This document shows, piece by piece, positions 33,391 through 41,896 of a stretch of 64,000 nt of DNA (position 1 is its first letter; each line of letters begins with the position of its first letter). This stretch comes from Occultella aeris (GTDB taxonomy: Bacteria > Actinomycetota > Actinomycetes > Actinomycetales > Beutenbergiaceae): positions 1 to 64,000 of the forward strand of contig NZ_CACRYJ010000025.1 of assembly GCF_902703175.1 (NCBI RefSeq). The letters run 5' to 3'. A model generated the notes under the pieces. The model saw only the letters and a program-made list of their open reading frames with translations, ran no database searches and was not told the origin of the DNA. The position numbers and the translations under genes were made by a program.

Positions 33391-34704
33391 TCACCACCCT
33401 TCGAGGCCGAGTTGCTGGGCCTGCTTCTCGACGTCCTCGTCATAGAGTGCGGCACCGTCCGCAGCCGGGCGGATACCCGAGCCGACCTCCACCGTGATCT
33501 GCTCCAGGTTCGGTCCCTTGATCGGGGACAGGAACTCCAGGGCCGGGAACGTCGTGCCCGCCTCGAAGTAGGCCTGCACGTCCGTCAGCGTGGGCGCTGC
33601 GTCCTCGGGCAGCTCGCACGCGTCGGTCGTGAACGGGCCGCTCGGGGTGAGGATCTCCGTCTGGACCCGGCAGCCCTCCTCGGACTGCGTGAACGCCAGG
33701 AACCGCTGCGCCGCCTCGAGCTGATCACCCTCGGTGGTGTTCGGGATGTACATGGCGTTCGGCAGCCACACCGTGAGCCGGGTGTCCGCGGCATCCTGCG
33801 CAGGCAACGCGAAGACGCCGACGTCCTCGACGTTGTCCGGGTAGTTCAGGCTGATGTTCGCGCCGGCCCCGGTCAGCATCGGGTAGTGCGCGCCCTCACC
33901 CGTGGCGAGCATCCGGAGCCCGTCATCGAACAACGCGGACGCGAAGTCCTCGTTGAAGAATCCGGCCTCGTAGGCTGCCTGCTGGTTCTCGAAGCCCTGC
34001 AGAGCCGGATCATCGGCGTAGAACCGGTTGTGGGCGGTGTACTCCGCAGCCCAATCCGGATCCTGCGCGGTGACGTTCGCGAAGTCGCCGAGGACGAAGA
34101 GCTGACTCGTCCAGGTGTCGCCGTAGGTCTGGATGATCGGGACAGCCGTTCCCGCGGCGAGGATGGCCTCGTTGTTGGCCATGAAGCCGGCCCAGTCGGT
34201 GGGCACCTCGAGGCCCAGTTCCTCGTAGATCGGCTTGTTGTACATCACGGCCCCGGCCTGGGTGGAGCCCCACGGGACGCCGTACAGCCCGTTGTCCGTC
34301 GAGACCACGTTGGCCATGTCCTCGATGAGGGTGTCGGCCCACTCCTGGTCCGAGAGGTCCACGAGGTTCTGATCCGGGTTCAGCGCCTGCAGCAGCGAGC
34401 CGGAGTTGTAGTGGAACACGTCAGGCATCTCACCCGTGGCCAACTTGGTCTTCATCAGGTTGTCGCCCTCGGTGCCGCCCGGCTGCGTCTCCAGAGTGAC
34501 CGACACGTCCGTGTTCTCGGCTTCGAACGCCTCGATCAGCGCCTCTGCCGCGGCGACGTTGTCCGTATCCGACTGGGTCAGGAACGTGATCTCGATCTGG
34601 TCGCCGTCCCCTCCCCCGCCGGAACTGCAGGCGGCCATGGCTGCCACCAGTGCGGCCGTCCCGAGGACGACCGAGCCCTTGCGGGCACCTTGACGCATGC
34701 TCAT
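33391..34704 (-). CDS. sugar ABC transporter substrate-binding lipoprotein
   Basis: Extracellular solute-binding protein family 1 member of 437 residues. Type II signal peptide with lipidation at C26 (MAACSS), a Gly linker, then the two-lobed fold with ITFLTQSDTDN, KLATGEMPDVF, GLYGVPWGSTQAGAVMYN. It delivers sugar to the two permeases downstream. ATG 34704 has a strong AGGAGG at 6 nt. Its promoter carries a LacI-type operator just downstream of the predicted start site, and the divergent gene is an alpha-L-rhamnosidase, so rhamnose or rhamnosyl-oligosaccharide is the likely ligand. Confidence 0.95.
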   Translation of the reverse strand: MSMRQGARKGSVVLGTAALVAAMAACSSGGGGDGDQIEITFLTQSDTDNVAAAEALIEAFEAENTDVSVTLETQPGGTEGDNLMKTKLATGEMPDVFHYNSGSLLQALNPDQNLVDLSDQEWADTLIEDMANVVSTDNGLYGVPWGSTQAGAVMYNKPIYEELGLEVPTDWAGFMANNEAILAAGTAVPIIQTYGDTWTSQLFVLGDFANVTAQDPDWAAEYTAHNRFYADDPALQGFENQQAAYEAGFFNEDFASALFDDGLRMLATGEGAHYPMLTGAGANISLNYPDNVEDVGVFALPAQDAADTRLTVWLPNAMYIPNTTEGDQLEAAQRFLAFTQSEEGCRVQTEILTPSGPFTTDACELPEDAAPTLTDVQAYFEAGTTFPALEFLSPIKGPNLEQITVEVGSGIRPAADGAALYDEDVEKQAQQLGLEGW

Positions 34705-34752
34705 CCTTTACCTCCTCGTAAAGACGCCGTCGACGATGACGACACAGCACCG

Positions 34753-34771
34753 ACCGATTGAATCGGTTCAA
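34753..34771. promoter_or_regulatory. LacI-type operator for the ABC/rhamnosidase divergon
   Basis: TTGAATCGGTTCAA (34758-34771) is a near-perfect palindrome around a central CG, the LacI-family form. It overlaps ACCGATTGAATCGGT (34753-34767), itself a perfect 15-bp palindrome. A weaker related site GGAACGATTCAC is at 34900-34911, beside the rhamnosidase TTGACA (34886-34891). No LacI gene is in the window. Confidence 0.6.
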
Positions 34772-34781
34772 AGTTACGGCT

Positions 34782-34810
34782 ACTGTACGGCCGTTTCGCG
34801 CTGCCGTCAA
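34782..34810 (-). promoter_or_regulatory. promoter of the sugar ABC operon
   Basis: On the minus strand, TTGACG (34810-34805), a 17-nt spacer, then TACAGT (34787-34782). Transcription would start near 34775, directly over the LacI-type palindrome, so bound repressor would block initiation. The AGGAGG for the binding protein lies about 60 nt downstream of that start. Confidence 0.65.
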
Positions 34811-34972
34811 TGAAAGCGAGCAACGATTCGACAACGGGAGTCCGGGGCTGGCCGCGCCCGACCGGAGGTGACCGTCCGCGCAGCATTGACAACCCTCTTG
34901 GAACGATTCACGATTGCTGCCACATCCTTCCCGTCAACGAGCGGGAAGCACCGCAAAGGAGCAGTGACCCCC

Positions 34973-37780
34973 ATGACCGCAGCACGCCCGGTGGCGCTCG
35001 ACGCCGAGGCTCCACGTGGCACGTCCTTCGTCGCCACGCCGACGCCCCGGCTGACCTGGCGGACCGAGACCGACGCGAGCGACTGGACCCAGCGGTCCGC
35101 GGAGCTCGAGTTCGCCTCGGCCGGCGCGAGGCGCACCGCCACGATCGACTCGAGCGACTCGGTCCTGGTGCCGTGGCCGTTCGAACCGCTCACGCCCGGC
35201 CAGGACGGCGAGCTCCGGGTGCGCGTCACCGGCGCCGACCACGCCACCTCCGACTGGAGCGAACCCCTCACCGTGCGCGCCGGGTTCCTGGCGCCGGGCC
35301 GGTGGCACGCCGAGCCGATCGGGCTCACCACGCCCACCAGGCCCGCCGAGCCCGGTCTGGTCCGGACCGAGTTCGAGCTGCCCGCCCCGGTGCGCCGGGC
35401 CACCCTGTTCGCTACCGCGACCGGCGCCTACCAGGTCGCCATCAACGGCAACGACGTCGACGACCAGGTGCTCAAGCCCGGTTGGACGCCGTACCAGTAC
35501 CGGCTCATCCACGAGACCACCGACGTGACCGCCCTGCTCGCCGAGGGCGCCAATGCCGTCGGGATCCGCTTCGCCGGCGCCTGGGCCACCGAGCTGTACG
35601 GCTTCCGCGACCGCGCCCACCGTGTCTACGCCGAGCAGCCGTCGGTCGCGCTCCAGCTGATCGTCGAGCACACCGACGGCACCACCACCGAACTGGTCAC
35701 CGACGGGACCTGGCGGGCCGGCCACGGGCCGATCACGGCGAGCGGGATCTACGCGGGCGAGTCCTACGACGCCCGGCTCGCCCAGCCCGGCTGGTCCGCC
35801 GCAGGCTTCGACGACGGCGGATGGTCGCCCGCGCGCGTCGCCGAACCGACGATCGTCCCCGAGCCGCGCACGTCCCCGCCGGTGCGGCGGATCGAGGAGG
35901 TGGCCGTCGCAGAGGTGATCAGCACCCCGTCCGGGCGCACGATCCTGGACTTCGGGCAGAACCTGGTCGGGCGGCTGCGGATCACGGTCAGCGGCCAGGA
36001 GGGACGCATCATCACGCTGCGGCACGCGGAGGTGCTCGAGCACGGCGAACTCGGGGTGCGGCCGCTGCGCGCCGCCGCCGCCGCGGACACCTACACGCTC
36101 GCCGGGACCGGCGAACAGACCTGGGAGCCGGAGTTCAGTTTCCACGGGTTCCGGTACGCCGAGGTGGCCGGCTGGCCCGGTGACCTCGATCCGGCGTCCG
36201 TGGTGGCCGTGGTGATCCACAGCGACATGGAGCGCACCGGCTGGTTCACGAGCTCGCACGACCTGGTGAACCGCCTGCACGAGAACGTCGTCTGGGGCCA
36301 GCGCGGCAACTTCCTCTACCTGCCCACCGACTGCCCGCAGCGGGACGAGCGGCTCGGCTGGACCGGGGACATCCAGGTGTTCGCGCCGACGGCGAGCTTC
36401 CTGTTCGACTCCCGGACGTTCCTGTCCTCCTGGCTCGCCGACCTCGCCCTCGAGCAGCGCGCCGCCGACGGCGTGGTGCCGTTCATCGTGCCGAACGTGC
36501 TCGGGCCGGTCCGGCCGGCCGCGGCCTGGGGTGATGCCGCCACGGTGGTGCCCTCGGTGCTGCTGGAGCGGTTCGCGGACCGTGGCACCCTCGAGGCGCA
36601 GTACGAGTCGATGACGGCGTGGACCGACCACCTCCTCGACCTCGCCGGCGAGCGGCACCTGTGGGAGGGCCGGTTCCAGTTCGGGGACTGGCTGGACCCG
36701 ACAGCGCCGCCCGAGAGCCCGGCCGACGCGAAGGCCCACCCGGACATCGTGGCCAGCGCCTACATGTACCGCTCCGCCGACCTTGTCGCGCACGCCGCCG
36801 CCGTCCTCGGGCACGACGCGGACGCGCGGCGCTACCGCGACCGGGCCGAGCAGGTCCGGACCGCGTTCCTGGCCGAGTACGTGACGCCGGCCGGGCGGAT
36901 GATGTCCGACGCGCAGACCGCGTACGCGCTGGCCATCGTGTTCGACATCGCCCCGGCGACCCAGCACGGCGCGCTGGGGCGGCGACTGGCCAAGCTGGTC
37001 CGCGAGAGCGGCTACCGGATCGGCACCGGGTTCGTCGGCACGCCGATCATCGCCGACGCCCTGACCCGGACCGGTCACCTGGACGTGGCCACCCGGCTGC
37101 TCACCCAGACCGAGTGCCCGTCCTGGCTGTACCCGGTCACGATGGGCGCCACGACGATCTGGGAGCGCTGGGACAGCACCCTCCCGGACGGGTCCATCAA
37201 CCCCGGCCAGATGACGTCGTTCAACCACTACGCTCTCGGCGCCATCGCCGACTGGCTGCACCGGACCGTCGCCGGCCTCGCGCCGGCCGAGCCTGGCTAC
37301 CGCACCCTGCTCATCCAGCCCCGGCCGCTGCCCGGCTTCACCCACGCCCGGGCCGAGCACCGCACACCGTACGGAACGGCCGCCGTCGGCTGGCGTCGCG
37401 ACGGCGACACGGTGACCGTGACGGCCACGGTGCCGCCGAACACCAGGGCCCGGGTCATCCTTCCGGGCACCGGCGAGGAGCTGACGGTCTCCTCCGGCGG
37501 CCACGAATGGTCCGTGTCGGTGCCGGTCGCCGCCGAGCCACCCGGCCCGGTGGGCCTGGACACCAGCCTGGCCGCCGTGATCGACGACGAGCAGGCGTAC
37601 GCGACCCTGCTCCGAGTACTCGGTGAGGTGAGCCCCGACGCCGCCGAGGACGTCCGCGCGCACACCACCTGGGTACCGGGGCGGTCCCTGCGCGAGCGGC
37701 TGGATCATGCCGCGGGAGCGGACGCCGCGGACCGGGTGGCCGAGGCCTACGCGGAGCTGAGCGCCGGGCGCGGTCACTGA
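34973..37780 (+). CDS. alpha-L-rhamnosidase (GH78)
   Basis: Protein of 935 residues without a signal peptide, so cytoplasmic. N-terminal fibronectin-like and Bac_rhamnosid_N beta domains (to about 300), a concanavalin-like domain, then the (alpha/alpha)6 catalytic barrel from about 400, with DCPQRDERLGW (453-463; E459 the likely general acid) and WERWDS (E731 the likely base), and a C-terminal beta domain. The last 80 or so residues are an extra helical tail. It would release L-rhamnose from imported glycosides. ATG 34973 has AAGGAG about 11 nt upstream; a GTG 9 nt earlier is possible. It is divergent from the sugar ABC importer. Confidence 0.94.
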   Translation: MTAARPVALDAEAPRGTSFVATPTPRLTWRTETDASDWTQRSAELEFASAGARRTATIDSSDSVLVPWPFEPLTPGQDGELRVRVTGADHATSDWSEPLTVRAGFLAPGRWHAEPIGLTTPTRPAEPGLVRTEFELPAPVRRATLFATATGAYQVAINGNDVDDQVLKPGWTPYQYRLIHETTDVTALLAEGANAVGIRFAGAWATELYGFRDRAHRVYAEQPSVALQLIVEHTDGTTTELVTDGTWRAGHGPITASGIYAGESYDARLAQPGWSAAGFDDGGWSPARVAEPTIVPEPRTSPPVRRIEEVAVAEVISTPSGRTILDFGQNLVGRLRITVSGQEGRIITLRHAEVLEHGELGVRPLRAAAAADTYTLAGTGEQTWEPEFSFHGFRYAEVAGWPGDLDPASVVAVVIHSDMERTGWFTSSHDLVNRLHENVVWGQRGNFLYLPTDCPQRDERLGWTGDIQVFAPTASFLFDSRTFLSSWLADLALEQRAADGVVPFIVPNVLGPVRPAAAWGDAATVVPSVLLERFADRGTLEAQYESMTAWTDHLLDLAGERHLWEGRFQFGDWLDPTAPPESPADAKAHPDIVASAYMYRSADLVAHAAAVLGHDADARRYRDRAEQVRTAFLAEYVTPAGRMMSDAQTAYALAIVFDIAPATQHGALGRRLAKLVRESGYRIGTGFVGTPIIADALTRTGHLDVATRLLTQTECPSWLYPVTMGATTIWERWDSTLPDGSINPGQMTSFNHYALGAIADWLHRTVAGLAPAEPGYRTLLIQPRPLPGFTHARAEHRTPYGTAAVGWRRDGDTVTVTATVPPNTRARVILPGTGEELTVSSGGHEWSVSVPVAAEPPGPVGLDTSLAAVIDDEQAYATLLRVLGEVSPDAAEDVRAHTTWVPGRSLRERLDHAAGADAADRVAEAYAELSAGRGH

Positions 37781-37900
37781 GGCATCGGCAGGCATGGCGT
37801 GGATCGGGTTCTCGGTGGCTGCCCACGCCGCCGAGGTCATCGACGCGCGTGCGGGCCGACCCGTCGACGGCGTACGGCGAGCATCGGCCCCGCCGGCCGG

Positions 37901-38239
37901 CTACGGCAAGAGTGCCCGGCGGATCTGCGCGTACCGGAGGAGGAACTCCCCTTCGTCCAGGCCCTTGCGTCGGAGCCATGAGGTCACCTCGCCGTTGCAC
38001 TTGCTGGCGTTGCAGGGACCGCATGCGGGCACCACGTTGTCGACGGTGTACCGGCCCCCGCGAGAGATCGCCAGCACGCAGTCACGCTGGAGTGGGCGGT
38101 CGGCGCGGCCACAGTAGGCGCAGCCGCCCCACGCGCTGCGCAGGGTGCACCATTCCTGATCGGTGAGGTCGTTCTCGACCCGTCTCAGCCGACGCCGACG
38201 GCGGTTGGTGGCCCGAGCGCGGCGGCTCATCGACGTCAT
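37901..38239 (-). CDS. small HNH-type zinc-ribbon nuclease-like protein
   Basis: Basic protein of 112 residues with an HNH endonuclease fold: zinc cysteines C40/C43 (CAYC) and C73/C76 (CGPC), Asn at 68, and SRGGRYTVDNVVPAC between. The usual DH pair reads D53-C54, so the general-base histidine is replaced by cysteine. N-terminal RRRRRLRR suggests nucleic-acid binding. ATG 38239 is 6 nt from TACGCT (38246-38251), a leaderless arrangement. It is convergent with the rhamnosidase; the 120 bp between them shows nothing recognisable. Function unknown. Confidence 0.85.
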   Translation of the reverse strand: MTSMSRRARATNRRRRRLRRVENDLTDQEWCTLRSAWGGCAYCGRADRPLQRDCVLAISRGGRYTVDNVVPACGPCNASKCNGEVTSWLRRKGLDEGEFLLRYAQIRRALLP

Positions 38240-38354
38240 GGCAACAGCGTAGAAGGCAGTGCGCTGGGACCTATCGCGCCGCGCTGCCGTCAGTTCGGGC
38301 GAGGCGGTTGATCGGTCCGGGCGCGGTGCGCGCCGGTCCTCCGCGAAACGCGGC

Positions 38355-38395
38355 GACCGCCGTCGGGCCGGCATGAAACCGGACCGACGGCGGTC
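38355..38395 (-). terminator. strong terminator after the aldo/keto reductase
   Basis: A 17-bp stem with one mismatch: 38355-38371 pairs with 38379-38395 around the loop CATGAAA. It lies 38 nt downstream of the minus-strand reductase stop and upstream of the HNH gene, separating the two transcripts. Confidence 0.8.
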
Positions 38396-38432
38396 GGTGC
38401 GCCTGCCTGCGACGCGGCGACGGCGGGGCTGC

Positions 38433-39296
38433 TCAGGCGAGGTGCGCGGGCTTGCCCCAGGTCACGTTGTCCGGGTTGCCGCCGTAGCGGTGGTTGCGGT
38501 CCAGGCCCGCGATCCGGGCGATGTCGCCGTCGGTGAGGCGCACGTCGGCGGCGGCGAGGTTCTCCGCGATCCGGGACGGCGTCACGGACTTCGGGATCAC
38601 CACGTTGCCGACGGCCAGGTGCCAGGCGAGGACAACCTGCGCCGGGGTGACCTGGTGCGCGGCGGCGATCTCGGCGAACTCCGGGTCCTCGAGCAGACCG
38701 CGGCCGGAGCCGAGCGGGGACCACGCCTCGGTCGCGATGTTGTGCTCGGCGTGGAACGCCTTGAGCTCGTTCTGCTGCAGGTACGGGTGGGACTCGACCT
38801 GGTTCAGTACCGGGGTCACACCGGTCTCGCCGATGATCCGCTCGAGGTGGGGGATCTGGAAGTTCGAGACGCCGATCGAGCGGACCCGGCCCTCGTTCAG
38901 CAGGGTCACGAACGCCTTCCAGGTGTCCGAGTACAGGTCCCACGCCGGCGCGGCCCAGTGGATCAGGTACAGGTCGACGGTCTCCAGGCCGAGCTTGGCG
39001 AGGCTGTCGTCGTAGGCGCGCAGGGTGGAGTCGTACCCCTGATCCGGGTTGTTCAGCTTGGTGGTCACGTACACCTCGTCGCGGGCGAGCCCGGACTCGG
39101 TGATCGCGCGGCCCACGCCGGCCTCGTTCCCGTAGGCGGCGGCCGTGTCGATGAGGCGGTAGCCGACGCGCAGAGCCTCGGCGACGGCGGTGTGCGCCTC
39201 GTCGTCGGGAACCTGCCAGACGCCGAACCCGAGCTGCGGGATGGTCGATCCGTCGGAGAGGGAGTGTGCGGGGACGTTCGCGGGGTAGCTGGTCAC
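38433..39296 (-). CDS. aldo/keto reductase, 2,5-didehydrogluconate reductase-like
   Basis: TIM-barrel NADPH-dependent oxidoreductase of 287 residues with the AKR tetrad D50, Y55, K80 and H113 (DTAAAYGN, TTKLNN, LIHW) and the C-terminal PKSVTPSRIAEN cofactor motif. It is of the short AKR5-type group that reduces varied carbonyls. The GTG start is 8 nt from a TAGGCT hexamer (39305-39310), which may be a leaderless promoter. It is downstream of and parallel to a TetR gene, 51 nt away, so it may also belong to that regulator's transcript. Substrate unknown. Confidence 0.93.
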   Translation of the reverse strand: MTSYPANVPAHSLSDGSTIPQLGFGVWQVPDDEAHTAVAEALRVGYRLIDTAAAYGNEAGVGRAITESGLARDEVYVTTKLNNPDQGYDSTLRAYDDSLAKLGLETVDLYLIHWAAPAWDLYSDTWKAFVTLLNEGRVRSIGVSNFQIPHLERIIGETGVTPVLNQVESHPYLQQNELKAFHAEHNIATEAWSPLGSGRGLLEDPEFAEIAAAHQVTPAQVVLAWHLAVGNVVIPKSVTPSRIAENLAAADVRLTDGDIARIAGLDRNHRYGGNPDNVTWGKPAHLA

Positions 39297-39347
39297 GGTC
39301 GTTCAGCCTAGCGCGGGGCGGTCCGGGGCCGCACCGCGGGCCGCGGT

Positions 39348-40019
39348 TCAGACCCGCGGCACCCAGCGGCGCCCGACCTCCTCGGGCGTCGGCCCCGGCC
39401 CCGGCAGGTCGGCGGCGCCGCGGCCCGTCGCACCCACCGGGGCACCGTCCCCGGCGATGCCGTCGAACCAGATGGTCAGGTACCTGCGGCGCAGGGCCCG
39501 GGTGCGCTCGGGGTCCGCCCCGAGGACTGCAGTGACCTGGTCGAAGAGCAGGGTCAGGTCCTCGGCCACGAGCCCGGGGCGCAGCACCCCGGCGTCGCGG
39601 GCCGCCTCGAAGATCCGCACCCCGAGCGCGGAGGCGTCCTGCGCGAGTCGCCCCAGTTCCTCGGACGGCGTGAACGTGCCGGCCAGGTTCACGGTCAGCG
39701 CATGCACGTCGGCATCGATGATGCCGGTGACGAACTCGGTGAACGTGGTCCACGGGTCGGTGCCCGCGTCCAGGCACGTCTGCGCGATCTCGGAGAACCG
39801 TTCGAGGCCATCCGCGCAGAGCCGGCGGAGCAGGTCCTCCTTGCCCTCGTACCGGTGGTAGAGAGCGCTGATGCCGACGCCCGCCTCCCTCGCGACCGCG
39901 GACATGGGTGCGGCCGCGTCCCGCAGGAACACGCTGCGTGCGGCGAGCAGGATGAGCCCGTCGTTGCGGGCGGCCTGGGCACGCCGGCCGCTGAGGGCGG
40001 GGGCGGGGGTCTGATCCAT
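39348..40019 (-). CDS. TetR/AcrR family regulator
   Basis: Regulator of 223 residues: HTH at about 15-60 (MSAVAREAGVGISALYHRYE recognition region) and a helical C-terminal domain of the SbtR-like kind. ATG 40019 is 6 nt from TAGGGT (40031-40026), so the mRNA is probably leaderless. The 93-bp gap to the divergent fusion gene contains two palindromes with CGGAACG half-sites, one inside the fusion gene promoter, so this protein probably represses both genes. Confidence 0.92.
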   Translation of the reverse strand: MDQTPAPALSGRRAQAARNDGLILLAARSVFLRDAAAPMSAVAREAGVGISALYHRYEGKEDLLRRLCADGLERFSEIAQTCLDAGTDPWTTFTEFVTGIIDADVHALTVNLAGTFTPSEELGRLAQDASALGVRIFEAARDAGVLRPGLVAEDLTLLFDQVTAVLGADPERTRALRRRYLTIWFDGIAGDGAPVGATGRGAADLPGPGPTPEEVGRRWVPRV

Positions 40020-40035
40020 GACGACACCCTACCCC

Positions 40036-40090
40036 TTGTGCGGAACGGAGCGTTCCGTTACACTCAAGTCATGCGGAACAAATCGTTCCG
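40036..40090 (+). promoter_or_regulatory. promoter with two TetR operators
   Basis: Rightward promoter TTGTGC (40036-40041), 17-nt spacer, TACACT (40059-40064). Operator 1, CGGAACG-GAG-CGTTCCG (40041-40057), fills the spacer. Operator 2, CGGAACA-AAT-CGTTCCG (40074-40090), with one arm mismatch, lies just after the start site. Centres are 33 bp apart, three helical turns. Operator 1 also covers the -35 zone of the leaderless TetR promoter on the other strand. Confidence 0.78.
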
Positions 40091-40112
40091 TTCCAAGTCT
40101 GAGGAGAGTCAG

Positions 40113-41822
40113 ATGACCGCATCGGCCACCACCACCTGGACCGTTCTCGCACAGGCCCACGCCGCCTTGCGGACCGCCGCCACCGCGGTGAGCGAAGCCC
40201 CGGCCGACCTGTGGGATGCCCCCACCCCGTGCCGGGACTGGACCGTGACCCAGGTCCTCACCCACGCGACCGGCGACCAGCGTGCCTACGCGGCGGCCCT
40301 CACCGGAACCGGCGGCCCGACCGAGGACCCGTTCTCGCCGTCGGCCGCTCGCGCAGCGGACCCGGTCGCCGAGGTGACCGCGGCCACCGAGGCCGCCGCA
40401 ACGGCCTTCGCCGAGGTGGCCCCGGGCACCGAGGCGGTCCCGAACCCGCTCCCCCAGGGGCCGATGAGCGCGGAGCTCGCGGTCGGCGCGGCGGCGCTGG
40501 ACGCCGCGGTGCACGCCTGGGACATCGCGATGGCGGTCGGCGCGCCCAGCCCGCTCACGGCGGATCTGGCGGCGGCGCTACTGCCCACCGCACACACGCT
40601 CGTGGAGCCGCTGCGCGCCTGGGGCGTCTACGCCCCGGTCGTGCCCGGCGCCACCGCGGACCCTGCCGACGAACTACTCCGGTTCCTCGGCCGCAACCCC
40701 GAGTGGAAGGCCTGGCCCATGTCCGAGATCACCCCCACCACGATCGACATCCCCCAAGCAGACCTCGACGACCTCTCCGACCGGCTGGCCCGGACCCGCT
40801 GGGCGGACGAGATCGAGGGGTCCGGCTCCGAGTACGGCACCAGCCTGGCCCAGGTGCGCGAGTGGGCCGAGTACTGGCGCACCTCGTTCGACTGGCGGGC
40901 GCTCGAGGCCCGGCTGAACGCCTACCCGCAGTTCACCACCGTGATCGACGGGCAGCGCATCCATTTCCTGCACGTGCGCTCACCTCGTCCGGACGCCACC
41001 GCCCTGATCCTCACGCACGGCTGGCCGGGCTCGGTCCTGGAGTACCTGGACGTGATCGACCCGCTCGTCGCGGCCGGGTTCGACCTGGTCATCCCGTCGC
41101 TGCCCGGGTTCGGCTTCTCCGGACCCACCACCGAGCGCGGCTGGGGCGTACAGCGCATCGCGGCGGCCTGGGTCGAGCTCATGGACCGGCTCGGCTACGA
41201 CCGCTACGGAGCGGTCGGCAACGACGCGGGATCGATGATCTCGCCCGAGGTTGGCCGGCTCGCCCCCGAGTCCGTGATCGGCGTGCACGTCACCCAGTTG
41301 TTCTCGTTCCCCTCCGGCGACCCGGCCGAGCTGGCGGACCTGACGCCCGAGGAGCAGGCCGGCATGGAGCGGCTGAGCTGGTTCTGGGAGAACATGGGCG
41401 CCTTCAACGTGCTCCAGACCCAGGCACCGCAGACGCTGGCGCACGCCCTCGCCGACTCCCCGGTCGGCCTGCTCGGCTGGAACGGGCAGCTGCTGGTGGG
41501 GCTGGATGCCGAGTTCGTGGTCGCGAACGCGGCGGTCTACTGGCTCACCGGCACCAGCGGATCCTCGATCCGGATGTACCGGGAGATGGCGGCCGATCCC
41601 AGGCCGGCCGGACCCACCACCACGCCGACCGCGCTGGCAGCCGGCGCGAAGGACTTCCTCTCGATCCGCCGGTTCGCCGAGCGCGACCATGCCGCGATCG
41701 TGCGCTGGCACGTGTTCGAGGTGCCGGGGCACTACACGGCGCACGAGGCGCCGCAGGTGATCGTCGACGACGTCACAGCGTTCTTCGACGACCTCGCCTC
41801 CGGCGTGGGCCGGGCCGGCTGA
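40113..41822 (+). CDS. fusion of TIGR03086/DinB-like domain and epoxide hydrolase
   Basis: Protein of 569 residues. The N-terminal 200 residues match the TIGR03086 family (mycothiol-dependent DinB/maleylpyruvate-isomerase-like metal-binding fold; PTPCRDWTVTQVLTH is diagnostic) and end with that family's usual FLGRNPEW. From M203 it becomes a complete epoxide hydrolase: EHN domain (ARTRWADEIEGSG), HGWPGS (302-307), nucleophile D371 in GNDAG, and base H540 in GHYTAHE. ATG 40113 has GAGGAG at 6 nt. The junction looks like two genes joined by loss of a stop: M203 (40719) still has GGAAGG 8 nt upstream. Repression by the divergent TetR is likely; a role in electrophile detoxification is inferred. 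Confidence 0.9.
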   Translation: MTASATTTWTVLAQAHAALRTAATAVSEAPADLWDAPTPCRDWTVTQVLTHATGDQRAYAAALTGTGGPTEDPFSPSAARAADPVAEVTAATEAAATAFAEVAPGTEAVPNPLPQGPMSAELAVGAAALDAAVHAWDIAMAVGAPSPLTADLAAALLPTAHTLVEPLRAWGVYAPVVPGATADPADELLRFLGRNPEWKAWPMSEITPTTIDIPQADLDDLSDRLARTRWADEIEGSGSEYGTSLAQVREWAEYWRTSFDWRALEARLNAYPQFTTVIDGQRIHFLHVRSPRPDATALILTHGWPGSVLEYLDVIDPLVAAGFDLVIPSLPGFGFSGPTTERGWGVQRIAAAWVELMDRLGYDRYGAVGNDAGSMISPEVGRLAPESVIGVHVTQLFSFPSGDPAELADLTPEEQAGMERLSWFWENMGAFNVLQTQAPQTLAHALADSPVGLLGWNGQLLVGLDAEFVVANAAVYWLTGTSGSSIRMYREMAADPRPAGPTTTPTALAAGAKDFLSIRRFAERDHAAIVRWHVFEVPGHYTAHEAPQVIVDDVTAFFDDLASGVGRAG

Positions 41823-41862
41823 GGCCCGACGGCGTCCGCTCGCTCGCGCGGGTCGGTCCCGC

Positions 41863-41889
41863 TCCCCGGTGGGTCACGCCCACCGGGGA
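41863..41889. terminator. bidirectional terminator
   Basis: TCCCCGGTGGG (41863-41873) and CCCACCGGGGA (41879-41889) form a perfect 11-bp stem with a TCACG loop between the convergent fusion gene and GH20 gene. Confidence 0.8.
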
Positions 41890-41896
41890 CGGCGGA

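Noticed and set aside
34934-37840. Very long open frame on the minus strand opposite the rhamnosidase
   Set aside because: It is a GC-rich antisense shadow: the plus strand has GH78 motifs and catalytic residues, while the minus frame shows only Arg/Gly/Val/His-rich low-complexity protein.
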